Positions 53,197-61,962 are shown, numbered from the stretch's first letter. The stretch: 64,000 nucleotides of DNA from Acaudatibacter sp963835495 (GCA_963835495.1 CAWIFQ010000005.1:186001-250000); one strand, 5' to 3'. Notes: generated by a model from the letters alone, not told the origin. Made by a program: numbers and translations.

Positions 53197-53643
53197 CTAG
53201 CACCGTCCGGCGGTCACTTCGGCGGCGGCGCCGCCGTTTGGCATGGCGGCGTCGCTGGTCCAGCAAACTCCCCCAGCGGTGAGCCGGCGGGACCCCGCCG
53301 AAGCAGAAGCGCTTTGCAGGGTCTCGGCGATGCCCGGCGCCTCCAGGCCGTCCCCGACCAGCTGGGTCGCGAGCGCGTCCTTCTGGATCGCTCCGGACGA
53401 TGCGCTGATGGAGACCTTGTAGCTCAGAAGACCGCCCCCGAAGGAGGGCGCGACGCCCTCGAGGCAGACGGCACCCGCGCAGGAACGCCAAACCATCCGA
53501 GTTGGATCGGCCGGCTGCTGTTGCGGCGCGCCGAAGCGCGGGAGCAAGGGCAGCTGACGTCTGCCGAGGGTGAAATTCATACGACTACGGACCATCTCGA
53601 TCGACGGGTAGAGCCGCTCGGGCCCATCATCAGGCTCCATCAT
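53197..53643 (-). CDS. Hypothetical protein, second gene of a lipoprotein pair
   Basis: This 148-residue protein has no recognised family. It includes a Gly/Ser-rich patch (APSFGGGLLSYKVSISASSGAI), four Cys residues and an Ala-rich tail. Its ATG overlaps the end of the upstream lipoprotein gene by 14 bases, so the two are translationally coupled. It has no obvious signal peptide; if real it is cytosolic or exported with its partner. Confidence 0.5.
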   Translation of the reverse strand: MMEPDDGPERLYPSIEMVRSRMNFTLGRRQLPLLPRFGAPQQQPADPTRMVWRSCAGAVCLEGVAPSFGGGLLSYKVSISASSGAIQKDALATQLVGDGLEAPGIAETLQSASASAGSRRLTAGGVCWTSDAAMPNGGAAAEVTAGRC

Positions 53644-54028
53644 CGAGGCGGGCGCGTGCCTTCGATAGATTCTTCAGGGTGAAGTCTTCCTGCGCGATCG
53701 TCGCGCGCTGGCGGGAGGTCCGGTCGCCGCCCATGCAGGAGGTGATGAACGCGTCGTCGTCGGCCAACGACAGTTCCGGAGACCGGGAGGCGAGCCTCAC
53801 GCCCCGCCAGGCGCACGCCATCGCCGCGTCGTGTGGAAACCCGACACAACCTTGCTGGTCGTCAAGGCAGTTCGCCAGAGCCGCCTGCACGCCGACATCG
53901 CCCGCCAGCGCTTCATGCAGGTACTCGGGCGCGTGATGGATCGCCGGCTGCCGATGTTCCTCGCATCCGGCAAGTATCGTCCCAGCGACCGAAATAGCGG
54001 CCCATATCCCTCGCGACGACGGGCTCAT
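53630..54028 (-). CDS. Putative lipoprotein, unknown function
   Basis: From the ATG at 54,028 the 132-residue protein has a short leader and lipobox (WAAISVAGTILAGC). The mature part holds four further Cys residues and helical segments (EYLHEALAGDVGVQAALANCL, DAAMACAWRGVRLASRSPELSLADDDAF) that vaguely recall Sel1-type repeats. It is divergent from the AI-2E-type transporter gene, with a candidate FNR/FixK box in the gap, 51 bases before this start. Role unknown, probably envelope-located. Confidence 0.55.
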   Translation of the reverse strand: MSPSSRGIWAAISVAGTILAGCEEHRQPAIHHAPEYLHEALAGDVGVQAALANCLDDQQGCVGFPHDAAMACAWRGVRLASRSPELSLADDDAFITSCMGGDRTSRQRATIAQEDFTLKNLSKARARLDDGA

Positions 54029-54079
54029 CAGATCACTCCGTTCCAAGGTCAGCATGCCGTGGAGGTCGGGCGAACCGCT

Positions 54080-54093
54080 TTGATCTGGCGCAA
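54080..54093. promoter_or_regulatory. Candidate FNR/FixK box (TTGATCTGGCGCAA)
   Basis: The sequence matches TTGAT-N4-ATCAA at 8 of the 10 fixed positions, with a perfect left half. It lies 34 bases before the transporter ATG and 51 bases before the divergent lipoprotein ATG, so it could serve both. This is the weakest of the five boxes in this island; its neighbours make it credible. Confidence 0.45.
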
Positions 54094-54127
54094 CGATGGC
54101 TCGGCTATTTTGAGTCCTTGTGACGCC

Positions 54128-55234
54128 ATGACCGAAGCTCACGAAACGGAGGTTTCGACTACAGCCCAGCCGCTGATCGGGTCGCGCATCCTGGCCGCCG
54201 CGTTCCTCGTCGCGGGGGCCCTCGTGCTATGGAAGCTTGCTGGCGGTCTGCTTCTGCTGTTCGCCGCCGCCTTGCTGGCGATCGCGTTCGACGCGCTCGC
54301 AGACGGCCTGCGCCGCCTGGCCCCAATCTCCAAGAAGCTGGCGGTCTTGCTGTCGGCCGCATTGCTGTTGAGCGCTCTGGGCGGCGTCATCGCGCTCTTC
54401 GGCTGGCGAATACTCGATCAATACCAAGAGATATTCGGCAAGATTCGAGAGAGCATCCACGCCCTGATGAACTACGCCCGGGCGCATGTCTGGAGCCAGG
54501 CGCTGCTGCAGCGCGCGAACGGGGCGAGGATCTCCGACGCGACCGACACCCTGGCCCCATTTTTGGGATCGGTCGTCAGCGCGGCAGCCCGGTACCTGAC
54601 ATACGCCGCCATCGTCGTCGTCAGCGGAATCTTTCTGGCGCTCAGCCCGGAGCGATACCTGGATGGCGCGCTACTGGTTGTCGCCCCCTCCCGCCGCGCA
54701 AAAGTCGCCGAGTTCCTGATGCGGAGCGGTGTAATCCTAAAGCAATGGCTCGCCAGCCGAGTTATAGTGATGCTGGCGGTCGGCGTGCTGGCGAGTATTG
54801 GCCTGCAGCTCCTTGGGATCCCCGGCGCCGTTACTCTCGGCCTAACCGGGGGATTGTTGACTTTCATCCCCTTCGTGGGCGCCCTCATGGCCGCGGCGCC
54901 AGCCATCCTCGTCGCACTCACGATCAGCCCCGTGTCAGCGTTGCTCACGGCGCTGATGTTCTGGGGGGTGCACTTCATCGAGGGCACGTTCATCACACCG
55001 CTCGTCCAGGACGAGGAGGTCGACCTCCCGCCTGTGCTGACGATCTTCGCGACCTTGGCCTTCGCCATGATCTTCGGGGCTTCGGGCATGTTCCTGGCCA
55101 GCCCGCTGGTGCTCCTGATCATCGTCGCGGTCCAGGTCTTCTACCTGGAAGGATACCTCGGCGAACGCGCGCCCCCGCCCGCGCCTCACCGGCACATCTG
55201 GACCAGGCTCCGGCGCAAGCAATTCGCGACCTGA
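54128..55234 (+). CDS. AI-2E family transporter (PerM/UPF0118)
   Basis: The 368-residue protein has seven to eight hydrophobic segments, including the family's paired N-terminal helices (ILAAAFLVAGALVLWKLAGGLLLLFAAALLAIAF). The conserved stretch GLTGGLLTFIPFVGALMAAAPA precedes EGTFITPLVQ near the end. Members export autoinducer-2 or ions, with the true substrate usually unknown. I take the ATG at 54,128; longer frames cross the box-bearing promoter. The P-type ATPase gene follows after 93 bases and a second box. Confidence 0.88.
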   Translation: MTEAHETEVSTTAQPLIGSRILAAAFLVAGALVLWKLAGGLLLLFAAALLAIAFDALADGLRRLAPISKKLAVLLSAALLLSALGGVIALFGWRILDQYQEIFGKIRESIHALMNYARAHVWSQALLQRANGARISDATDTLAPFLGSVVSAAARYLTYAAIVVVSGIFLALSPERYLDGALLVVAPSRRAKVAEFLMRSGVILKQWLASRVIVMLAVGVLASIGLQLLGIPGAVTLGLTGGLLTFIPFVGALMAAAPAILVALTISPVSALLTALMFWGVHFIEGTFITPLVQDEEVDLPPVLTIFATLAFAMIFGASGMFLASPLVLLIIVAVQVFYLEGYLGERAPPPAPHRHIWTRLRRKQFAT

Positions 55235-55280
55235 AGGTCGGGGTGGCGGGCGGCCGTTCAAGCTGGCGATCCACGTCGCC

Positions 55281-55294
55281 CTGATCTGCATCAA
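55281..55294. promoter_or_regulatory. Candidate FNR/FixK box (CTGATCTGCATCAA)
   Basis: Nine of ten fixed positions of TTGAT-N4-ATCAA match; only the first base differs. The centre lies about 41 bases upstream of the P-type ATPase ATG, the same spacing as the box before the transporter gene. Confidence 0.6.
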
Positions 55295-55327
55295 GGCCGG
55301 CGCGGCGGGCTCGGTTACCGTGCGACG

Positions 55328-57880
55328 ATGTCACTTCAATCTGCGACGCCGGTGGGCGCCACGCCGCGAGATGGCCTCACCAGCCTGGAAGTCGCCGACC
55401 GCCAGGCCCGTTTCGGACCCAACCGCATCGAGCAGGCGCGGTCGCGCACGCTGCGGCAGATCGTGCTCGGCACGCTGCGCGAGCCGATGTTCCTGCTGCT
55501 GATCGGCGCGGCGCTGCTCTACCTAGTGCTGGGCGATGTCGGGGAAGGCGCCTTCCTGGTGGCCGGCGCAGCCGCGACCGTCGGGCTTGTCGTCTTTCAG
55601 GAGGCGCGCAGCGAGAGGGCTCTGGCGGCGCTGCGGCGCCTCGCCGAGCCGTTCGCCCGCGTCATCCGCGACGGCGTCGAGCAACAGATTCCAGCCAGCG
55701 AACTTGTGCCGGGCGACGTATTTCTGGCGGCGGAAGGCGAACGGCTGCCCGCCGACGCCGTGCTGATCGCCGGCGATGCCCTCACGGTCGACGAATCCGT
55801 CCTGACCGGCGAGTCCGTGGCGGTCAGCAAGCGTCCGCAGGCGGATATCGCCGGCATCGATCTCGACGCCGCGCCAGGGGGCGACGAGACGCCACTGTTG
55901 TTCGGCGGAACCATGGTCGTGCGCGGCCAGGGAGTGGCGTGGGTCGCCCGAACCGGCGCGACGACGCGCTTCGGGAAGATCGGCGCGTCCCTGGCGTCGA
56001 TCGTGGTCGAGCCGACGTTGCTGCAGCGCTCGACGGGTCGCCTGGTCGCGCGGTTCGGCGTCTTTTCGCTGCTCGCCTGCGTACTCGTCGTCCTCGCCTA
56101 CGGCCTCATGCGCCGCGACTGGGTCGGCGGCGGCCTGGCTGGAATCACGCTGGGGATCTCGCTGATCCCGGAAGAGTTCCCGATGGTCCTGGCGATCTTC
56201 CTTTCGCTCGGCGCATGGCGGCTGGCGCAGCACAAGGTACTGGTGCGCCGACCTGCGGTGATCGAAACCTTGGGCGCCGCCACCCTGCTGTGCGTCGACA
56301 AGACAGGCACCTTGACCCAGAACCGCATGAGCGTGGCGGCGCTCCGGCGGGAGGGCCAGACTTGGTCTCCGGGCCAAGTCGCGCCCGACGAAGGCCTTCG
56401 CCGACTGCTGTACGTGGCGGCGCTGGGTTCGGCTGTGCGGCCCGTCGATCCGATGGATCGGGCGGTGCGCGAGGCGGCCGAGGCGCAAGGGGCGCGATCG
56501 AGCACCGTGGCGCCGCTGCGCTCCTTTCCACTCCGACCCGAACGACTTGCCTTCGTCCAGGTGTGGCCAAACGAGGAAGGCGGCGTCCTGCTCGCGGCGA
56601 AGGGCTCGCCAGAGGCCGTCTCGCGTCTGTGCCGGCTGAATGCGGCGGAGGATGCCGCAATGCACGCCGATGTGGCGGCGCTCGCCCAGAAAGGGTTGCG
56701 GGTGCTGGGCGTGGCCACCGCTCGCACCAACGCCGACGACGTCGCTGACCCCGCCGATGTCGTGTTCACGTTCGAAGGCTTGATCGCATTCCAGGATCCG
56801 GTGCGCGCCGATGTCCCGGCCGCCATCGCCGAGGCCCGGCATGCCGGCGTCAAGGTCGCCATGATCACCGGGGACTACCCGGCCACCGCGCTGGAGATCG
56901 CCCGGAGCGCCGGGATCGACACCAGCGGCGGCGTGCTGGCCGGCGACGAGATCGCCACGCTGGATGGCGCCGCCCTGCGCCTGCGGGTGGCGTCCGTACG
57001 GGTGTTCGCCCGCGTGACGCCCGATCAGAAGCTCGCCCTGGTGGAGGCGTTCAAGGCGAACGGCGAAGTCGTGGCGATGACCGGGGACGGCGTCAACGAC
57101 GCCCCGGCGCTGGAGGCGGCCCACATCGGCATCGCGATGGGCCGCCACGGCACGGATGTCGCGCGCGAGGCGTCGGATATCGTGCTGCTGGACGACCGGT
57201 TCGCCTCCGTCGTGGGCGGCGTGCGGCTCGGACGCCGAATCTTCGCGAATCTCCGCAAGGCGCTCACCTACGTCATGGCGGTGCACGTGCCGATCGCGGG
57301 TCTGGCGCTGCTGCCGATCCTGTTCGGGCTCCCGCCGATCCTTTTCCCCGCCCACGTCGTCGTGCTCGAGCTGGTCATCGATCCCGTCTGCTCGATCGTG
57401 TTCGAGGGCGAACCCAGCGAGCGCACCGCCATGGATCGCCCACCGCGCCGACGGGACGAGACGCCGTTCGGGATTCGGCAGGTGGCGTTCGGCTCGCTCG
57501 AAGGCCTTCTCGTCCTGGCGCTCAGTTTCCTGCTCTATACCGAAGCGCTCGCCTTGGGCGTCGCCGTGCCGGAGGCCCGCGCCGCGAGCTTCGTCACACT
57601 CGTCGTCGCCAATCTCGCCCTGGCCATCGCCAGTTCGGCGGAGCGCGGCGTCACCGTGCTGGACCGCAGGCACGTGGTGTTCTGGGGCATCTCGGCGGCG
57701 GCGGCGGCCGTGCTCGCGACGGCGGTCTATTCGCCGCTTGGCGAACAACTGTTCAAGTTCGCGCCGCTCCAACCCCCTATCGCCGGCCTAGCCGTCGCGC
57801 TCGGCGTCGCGGTGGGCGTCGTTTCCTGGATCGGGCGCAGCATCGCCGCTCATTTCGAGAAGGTCGCGCGCGCCATATGA
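55328..57880 (+). CDS. P-type cation-transporting ATPase
   Basis: The 850-residue protein has all P-type elements: the actuator TGES (LTGESVAVSK), TM4 motif IPEEFPMVLAIF, the phosphorylated Asp in LLCVDKTGTLTQNRM, KGSPE, the ATP-site MITGDYPATA and the hinge MTGDGVNDAPAL. There are about ten membrane helices and no N-terminal metal-binding domain, so it is P2- or P3-like rather than a heavy-metal pump. The PEEFP motif differs from the PEGLP of Ca2+ pumps, so the ion is uncertain. An FNR/FixK-type box precedes it, and exoD follows with an ATGA overlap. Confidence 0.92.
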   Translation: MSLQSATPVGATPRDGLTSLEVADRQARFGPNRIEQARSRTLRQIVLGTLREPMFLLLIGAALLYLVLGDVGEGAFLVAGAAATVGLVVFQEARSERALAALRRLAEPFARVIRDGVEQQIPASELVPGDVFLAAEGERLPADAVLIAGDALTVDESVLTGESVAVSKRPQADIAGIDLDAAPGGDETPLLFGGTMVVRGQGVAWVARTGATTRFGKIGASLASIVVEPTLLQRSTGRLVARFGVFSLLACVLVVLAYGLMRRDWVGGGLAGITLGISLIPEEFPMVLAIFLSLGAWRLAQHKVLVRRPAVIETLGAATLLCVDKTGTLTQNRMSVAALRREGQTWSPGQVAPDEGLRRLLYVAALGSAVRPVDPMDRAVREAAEAQGARSSTVAPLRSFPLRPERLAFVQVWPNEEGGVLLAAKGSPEAVSRLCRLNAAEDAAMHADVAALAQKGLRVLGVATARTNADDVADPADVVFTFEGLIAFQDPVRADVPAAIAEARHAGVKVAMITGDYPATALEIARSAGIDTSGGVLAGDEIATLDGAALRLRVASVRVFARVTPDQKLALVEAFKANGEVVAMTGDGVNDAPALEAAHIGIAMGRHGTDVAREASDIVLLDDRFASVVGGVRLGRRIFANLRKALTYVMAVHVPIAGLALLPILFGLPPILFPAHVVVLELVIDPVCSIVFEGEPSERTAMDRPPRRRDETPFGIRQVAFGSLEGLLVLALSFLLYTEALALGVAVPEARAASFVTLVVANLALAIASSAERGVTVLDRRHVVFWGISAAAAAVLATAVYSPLGEQLFKFAPLQPPIAGLAVALGVAVGVVSWIGRSIAAHFEKVARAI

Positions 57881-58500
57881 GCCCCAACCCGCGGGCCGAG
57901 GACACCCTGCGCCTCTCGGACCTGCTGCGGAGCCTTGCCGAAAGCAGCGCCGACCGCGTCAGCCTCGCCGACGTCGCCGCCCACTTCGGGCGACGCGCCT
58001 TCGGGGCGGCGTTGTTCTTCTTCGCGCTGCTCAACTTGCTCCCGCTGCCTCCAGGCAGCACGACGGTGCTCGGTCTCCCGCTGCTGGTCATGGCCGCACA
58101 ACTTGCCATCGGCGCCCGCACTCCGTGGCTTCCGCGTTTCATGGCCAGGTGGTCGATGAGGCGGTCGCTGATCGACCGGGTCTGTCGGCGGGCCGCGCCG
58201 TGGGTGACCAGGGTCGAGCGGCTGACGCGTCGCCGCGCCACTTTCGTGTTCGGCCCGATCGGCGATCGCCTGATCGGCGCGGTCTGCACCTTGCTGGCGC
58301 TGGTGATCGTCCTTCCGATCCCGCTCGGCAACGTCCTGCCCTGCGCGACGGTGGCCGTGCTCTCGCTCGGACTGGTCCATCGGGACGGCGCCGTCGCGAT
58401 CCTCGGCTACGGCCTGGCCATTGCGAGCGCCGCGGTGCTGGGGTTCACGGCTGAACTCGTCTGGATCGTGGTGGCGCGGCTGGCCGACGCCCTCGCGTGA
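57877..58500 (+). CDS. ExoD family membrane protein
   Basis: The 207-residue protein has the ExoD layout: a soluble start (LRLSDLLRSLAESSADRVSLADVAAHFGRRAFGAALFFFALLNLLPLPPGSTTVLGLPLL) followed by three to four membrane helices (GDRLIGAVCTLLALVIVLPIPLGNVLPC). ExoD was linked to exopolysaccharide production and alkaline tolerance in rhizobia; the mechanism is unknown. It overlaps the ATPase stop by four bases (ATGA), so both are made together, presumably under the same promoter. Confidence 0.9.
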   Translation: MSPNPRAEDTLRLSDLLRSLAESSADRVSLADVAAHFGRRAFGAALFFFALLNLLPLPPGSTTVLGLPLLVMAAQLAIGARTPWLPRFMARWSMRRSLIDRVCRRAAPWVTRVERLTRRRATFVFGPIGDRLIGAVCTLLALVIVLPIPLGNVLPCATVAVLSLGLVHRDGAVAILGYGLAIASAAVLGFTAELVWIVVARLADALA

Positions 58501-58504
58501 TCCG

Positions 58505-59785
58505 TCAGCTCAGCGGGATAACGCCGAAGATCTCGAGGACGCAGCCGGTCCAAAGCCCCGCCAGCAGCAATCCGACTCCGGCGGTGACGCGAAAGGCGTA
58601 GGCGCGGGTTCCAGCGAGGAAGGCCGCGGGGATCTTGATGACCATGTTCGCGGTCAGGGCCAGGATCACGCCGATCGCGGCGACGGACGCCGCCAGCCTG
58701 TCGCCCGCCAGCAGCGTCGCCAGCGAAACGGCGGCCGCGTGCGCGTCGGCAAGACCCATGACCGCCGCGCCGGCCAGAGCCCCCGGCGCGCCGAGCCAGC
58801 GGATCAGCAGCTCCGACGCGACGCTGAAGCCGCCGACAAGCGCAACGAACAGGATCACAGCCAGGCCGTTGAAGGTGCGGCCAACCGGCTTGGCCTCTTC
58901 GGCCGTCCGCGGCGCTCCGTGGACGAGCCACCCGGCGTAGGCCAGCATCGGGACAGCCGCCAGCGCCAGGGGCCACGCCAGCCAGCCGATCAGGCGCGGG
59001 CTCACGGCGCTGACGATCGCCGTCAGGTAGGCCAGGCTGCCGATAAGCGATGCGACCGCGCCCGAGGCCGCGGCCGGCGCCAGCGAGGCCTGGGCGCGCG
59101 AGCGTCCGCCCATCGCGACCACGGCCGCCGTACTGGACACCAGACCCGCGGCCAGGCCGGCCACGAGGAACCCGTACCGGGCGCCGACCAGGCGTTGGGC
59201 GACGTAGCCCGCCGAACTGAGCGCCATGGCGACCACCGCCAGCCGCCAGAGCGTGAACGGGTTCAGCAATCCGAAGGGATCGACGGTTCGGTTGGGCAGC
59301 AGCGGCAGGATGACGGTGGCGGCGATCGCGAACGTCAGCGCATCGAACAGCTCCTGATCCGAAATCCGCTCGCGCACCAGGCGGTGCAGTTGAACCCGGA
59401 AGGCAAGCAACGCCGTCACCACCACGCCGGCCTCGAACGCCAGCGCCGGTTTCGACTGCGCCAGGACGCCAAGCGCGAAGGTGGCGACCAGGGCGACCTC
59501 GCCGGTGAGGCCAGGGTCCTGCCGATCGCCGAGCGCGTAGGCGGTCAATGCGCCGACCGCGACGAACGCGCCGGCCAGCAGCACAAGGCGCGGATCGCCC
59601 ACCGTGGCGCTTATCCCGCCGAGCAGGCCGACGATGGCGAACGTGCGCAGGCCGGCGGCCGATCGGGTCGTCCCGTCGCCTTTGCGACGCTCGCGCTCGA
59701 CGCCGACCAGCAGGCCGATCGCCAAGGCGACCAGCAGCGGCCACTCGGGGCGGCTGAGAACCGAGGGGCCGTCAGGCAGGGGCAT
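58505..59785 (-). CDS. MgtC/SapB-DUF4010 membrane protein
   Basis: The 426-residue protein has about twelve hydrophobic segments. Residues 10-150 are MgtC/SapB-like, with ALAIGLLVGVERERRKGDG and LRTFAIVGLLGGISA. The rest is DUF4010 (FDALTFAIAATVILPLLPN, GLADAHAAAVSLATLLAG). Relatives are inner-membrane proteins tied to Mg2+ limitation or ion homeostasis; transport is unproven. It converges with exoD. The gap upstream of its ATG, shared with the DUF6491 gene, holds a candidate FNR/FixK box 97 bases away. Confidence 0.88.
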   Translation of the reverse strand: MPLPDGPSVLSRPEWPLLVALAIGLLVGVERERRKGDGTTRSAAGLRTFAIVGLLGGISATVGDPRLVLLAGAFVAVGALTAYALGDRQDPGLTGEVALVATFALGVLAQSKPALAFEAGVVVTALLAFRVQLHRLVRERISDQELFDALTFAIAATVILPLLPNRTVDPFGLLNPFTLWRLAVVAMALSSAGYVAQRLVGARYGFLVAGLAAGLVSSTAAVVAMGGRSRAQASLAPAAASGAVASLIGSLAYLTAIVSAVSPRLIGWLAWPLALAAVPMLAYAGWLVHGAPRTAEEAKPVGRTFNGLAVILFVALVGGFSVASELLIRWLGAPGALAGAAVMGLADAHAAAVSLATLLAGDRLAASVAAIGVILALTANMVIKIPAAFLAGTRAYAFRVTAGVGLLLAGLWTGCVLEIFGVIPLS

Positions 59786-59881
59786 GTCGGGCGACTGTGC
59801 CTTGGGTCAATGTCCGCTCGCTTCGGCGCCTACGCTGGTGGGCGGCCGACGCGACCAGACCACCCAGGCGGCGTTCCTGCC

Positions 59882-59895
59882 TTGATGCAGATCAT
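59882..59895. promoter_or_regulatory. Candidate FNR/FixK box (TTGATGCAGATCAT)
   Basis: Nine of ten fixed positions match TTGAT-N4-ATCAA; only the last base differs. Its core TTGATGCAGATCA is the same as the reverse strand of the box at 55,281. It sits in the 229-base gap between the MgtC-type gene (minus) and the DUF6491 gene (plus), so it could drive either. Nothing else in the gap looks coding. Confidence 0.55.
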
Positions 59896-60014
59896 CTGCG
59901 GCCGGCCCGCCCGATTGATCCAGCGCAAGGAAGGGTTCCCGGCCCTGACGCAGGTTGGCGGGGTGCTGGCGGAAACCCTGTCAGGCGGCGGTCGCCGGCC
60001 AAAGGAGGCTCAGC

Positions 60015-60419
60015 GTGAAAAGTCGTTGGTTTACCACCATCCTGGTCGGCCTGAGCACAGGCGTTCTGCTGGCAGCGCCGGTAGCCAGCGCGGCGCCGGC
60101 TCAAGCTCCGAAACGGGAGTGCTTTGCATCGCGCGACTGGAACGGCTGGAGAGCCAGCCCCGACTCCAAGTCGATCTACATTCGGGTAGGCGTCAGCAAG
60201 ATTTACCGGATCGATCTGGCGCACGCCTGCACCGCCCTCCAGGGCGGCGGCGTCTACCTCGTCACGAGGCTCCACGGCAGTCCGTGGATCTGCCACCCCC
60301 TCGACTTGGACCTGAGGGTTTCCGACGGCCACGGGTTCAGGACCTCGTGCTTGGTCAGCGATATCACGCCGCTCTCCGCCGAGGAGGCCGCCGCCCTGCC
60401 AAGGGAGCTTTGGCCCTGA
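60015..60419 (+). CDS. Secreted DUF6491-like protein
   Basis: The 134-residue protein starts with GTG, fixed by a perfect AAAGGAGG six bases upstream, and a signal peptide (WFTTILVGLSTGVLLAAPVASA). The mature part has CFASRDWNGWRASPDSKSIYIRV and LVTRLHGSPWICHPLDLDLRVSDG, with the paired Cys residues I associate with DUF6491, a periplasmic family of unknown role. It precedes the lipoprotein-usp unit. Confidence 0.75.
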   Translation: MKSRWFTTILVGLSTGVLLAAPVASAAPAQAPKRECFASRDWNGWRASPDSKSIYIRVGVSKIYRIDLAHACTALQGGGVYLVTRLHGSPWICHPLDLDLRVSDGHGFRTSCLVSDITPLSAEEAAALPRELWP

Positions 60420-60453
60420 AACAACGAGCCACACGCCCCGCGGCCCTCTGGGC

Positions 60454-60467
60454 TTGATCAAGGTCAA
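60454..60467. promoter_or_regulatory. Candidate FNR/FixK box (TTGATCAAGGTCAA)
   Basis: Nine of ten fixed positions match, with G for A at the start of the right half; TTGAT-N4-GTCAA is a form seen in natural FNR/Anr-type sites. It lies 51-63 bases before the two possible starts of the lipoprotein gene, a normal activator distance. Confidence 0.6.
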
Positions 60468-60530
60468 TGTTCCAGGCGTCGGCGGGCCTAGCATGAGCAG
60501 TCCCTGCGCTGACTTAGAGTGGTGAAGACC

Positions 60531-60968
60531 ATGCTCAAACGAACACTGTGTCTGGCTTCCCTGGCGCTAGTCCTGGCGGGAGCTGCAACGGTCGAAACCG
60601 GATGCTCAAAGCCCGAGCCCCAGCAGGCCGAGGCCAGCGCCTCGCTGGGCGTCGTCAAGCGCGCGATCGCCTCTGTCACGGCCTACGATACCTCCGTGCT
60701 GGAAGTCGCCGCCACAGGCTCGCAACTCACGGTGAAGGTGATCAACAGCCCGCTCGCCGGTCGATCGGCGGTCGAGCGTGAGGGCGAGGCGCAGCGGATC
60801 GCATCGGCCGTCTCCTCGAGCATCGCCGGCAAGCCCGAGTTCGGCAGTCTCAATGGTATTCACGTGGACTACGTCGTCCGGAATAGCGACGGCAGCGGCG
60901 CACACGTGGTTGACGGCGTCGATTTTCGCAAAGATCCGACAGGTGTGTTCCAGCACCACATGACCTGA
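60531..60968 (+). CDS. Putative lipoprotein with BON-like domain
   Basis: From the ATG at 60,531 the 145-residue protein has a hydrophobic leader (LCLASLALVLAGAATVETGC) whose final Cys could be lipidated, though Thr-Gly before it is a weak lipobox. The mature part (VTAYDTSVLEVAATGSQLTVKVINSPL, REGEAQRIASAVSSSIAGKPEFGSLNGIHVDYV) alternates strand and helix in a BON-like way; that is a guess from pattern. GTG at 60,519 is also possible. It is followed by usp after 56 bases, and a candidate FNR/FixK box precedes it. Confidence 0.65.
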   Translation: MLKRTLCLASLALVLAGAATVETGCSKPEPQQAEASASLGVVKRAIASVTAYDTSVLEVAATGSQLTVKVINSPLAGRSAVEREGEAQRIASAVSSSIAGKPEFGSLNGIHVDYVVRNSDGSGAHVVDGVDFRKDPTGVFQHHMT

Positions 60969-61024
60969 CCGAGGACGTTGCTCAACCGTCGCGCCGGTCC
61001 ACAATGATGCGAAAGGAACCGCCG

Positions 61025-61843
61025 ATGTCGTTCAAATCCCTGTTGACCCACGTCGTGGACGACCGCGGCTGCAGTTCGCGCCTGCGAATGACCGCCTCCG
61101 TCGCCCGCGTCCTCGGCGCGGAGGTGATCGGGCTCGGCGCTCAGGCCCCATGGCCCTACGCCACTGACGACGTTCGCGGCGGCGAAGCCTACGAGAAGAT
61201 TCTCGGGGACACGCGGCGAAATATGGACGCCGCCGGCCAGCTCTTCCGAGAGCGCCTGAACGATCCAGCCATCGTCTCGAGCTGGCGTACCGAAGTCGGC
61301 TACCCTGAGGATGTGATTCCGCGGCACGCCCGCGTGGCCGACCTCGTCCTCACCTATAGAACGCGAGGCGATGTGGATCACTCCGTCTACACCCCCCCGG
61401 ACACGCTCGTGATGGAGGCGGGGCTGCCCGTCCTGCTGCTGCCCGAACGGGAAGCCGACTTCCGAGCGGAACGAATCCTCCTCGGCTGGAAGAACACGCG
61501 TGAGGCGCGCCGGGCGATTTCCGTGACGCTGCCGCTGCTCAAAATGTCCCAAAGGGTCATGGTGGCGGCCATCTGTAGCGAGCACGAGACCGAAACGGTG
61601 GAGCGGGAGCTTGCAGACGTCGCCCAGCGCCTGGCCAGGCATGGAGTGAACGTCACGACCCTCGTGGAGATCGGCGCGTCAGGCCCCGCCGGCGCCAACC
61701 TGCTGCGCATGGCCCAGACCGACAAGAGCGACCTGATCGTGACCGGCGGCTACGGCCACTCACGACTGCGCGAATGGGTCCTGGGTGGGGTGACGCGCGA
61801 TCTCATCGCTGACAGCGAGCGATACGTGCTGTTGAGCCGCTAG
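61025..61843 (+). CDS. Universal stress protein, two tandem domains
   Basis: The 272-residue protein has two Usp folds. The second ends in DLIVTGGYGHSRLREWVLGGVTRDLIADSERYVLLSR, the G-2x-G-9x-G nucleotide-binding motif of ATP-binding Usp proteins; the first (to about residue 140) is more divergent. Tandem Usps are often induced at low oxygen or in stasis. GAAAGGAAC precedes the ATG at 61,025. The gene probably shares the promoter of the lipoprotein gene 56 bases upstream. Confidence 0.9.
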   Translation: MSFKSLLTHVVDDRGCSSRLRMTASVARVLGAEVIGLGAQAPWPYATDDVRGGEAYEKILGDTRRNMDAAGQLFRERLNDPAIVSSWRTEVGYPEDVIPRHARVADLVLTYRTRGDVDHSVYTPPDTLVMEAGLPVLLLPEREADFRAERILLGWKNTREARRAISVTLPLLKMSQRVMVAAICSEHETETVERELADVAQRLARHGVNVTTLVEIGASGPAGANLLRMAQTDKSDLIVTGGYGHSRLREWVLGGVTRDLIADSERYVLLSR

Positions 61844-61962
61844 GGCCGTTGAGCAGGCCGCAGTTGGCTCGAGATCAATGCGATCCTGAATGCTTCAGCG
61901 GCAAGGTCGAGTTGCCCGCTCCGGTCACTCGGCTGGACGGCGTTCAACAAGGGGGAAAGGCG

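Noticed and set aside
55523..57772. A 749-residue antisense frame across the P-type ATPase
   Set aside because: The forward frame has every P-type ATPase motif; the antisense one has none and is a codon-bias shadow.
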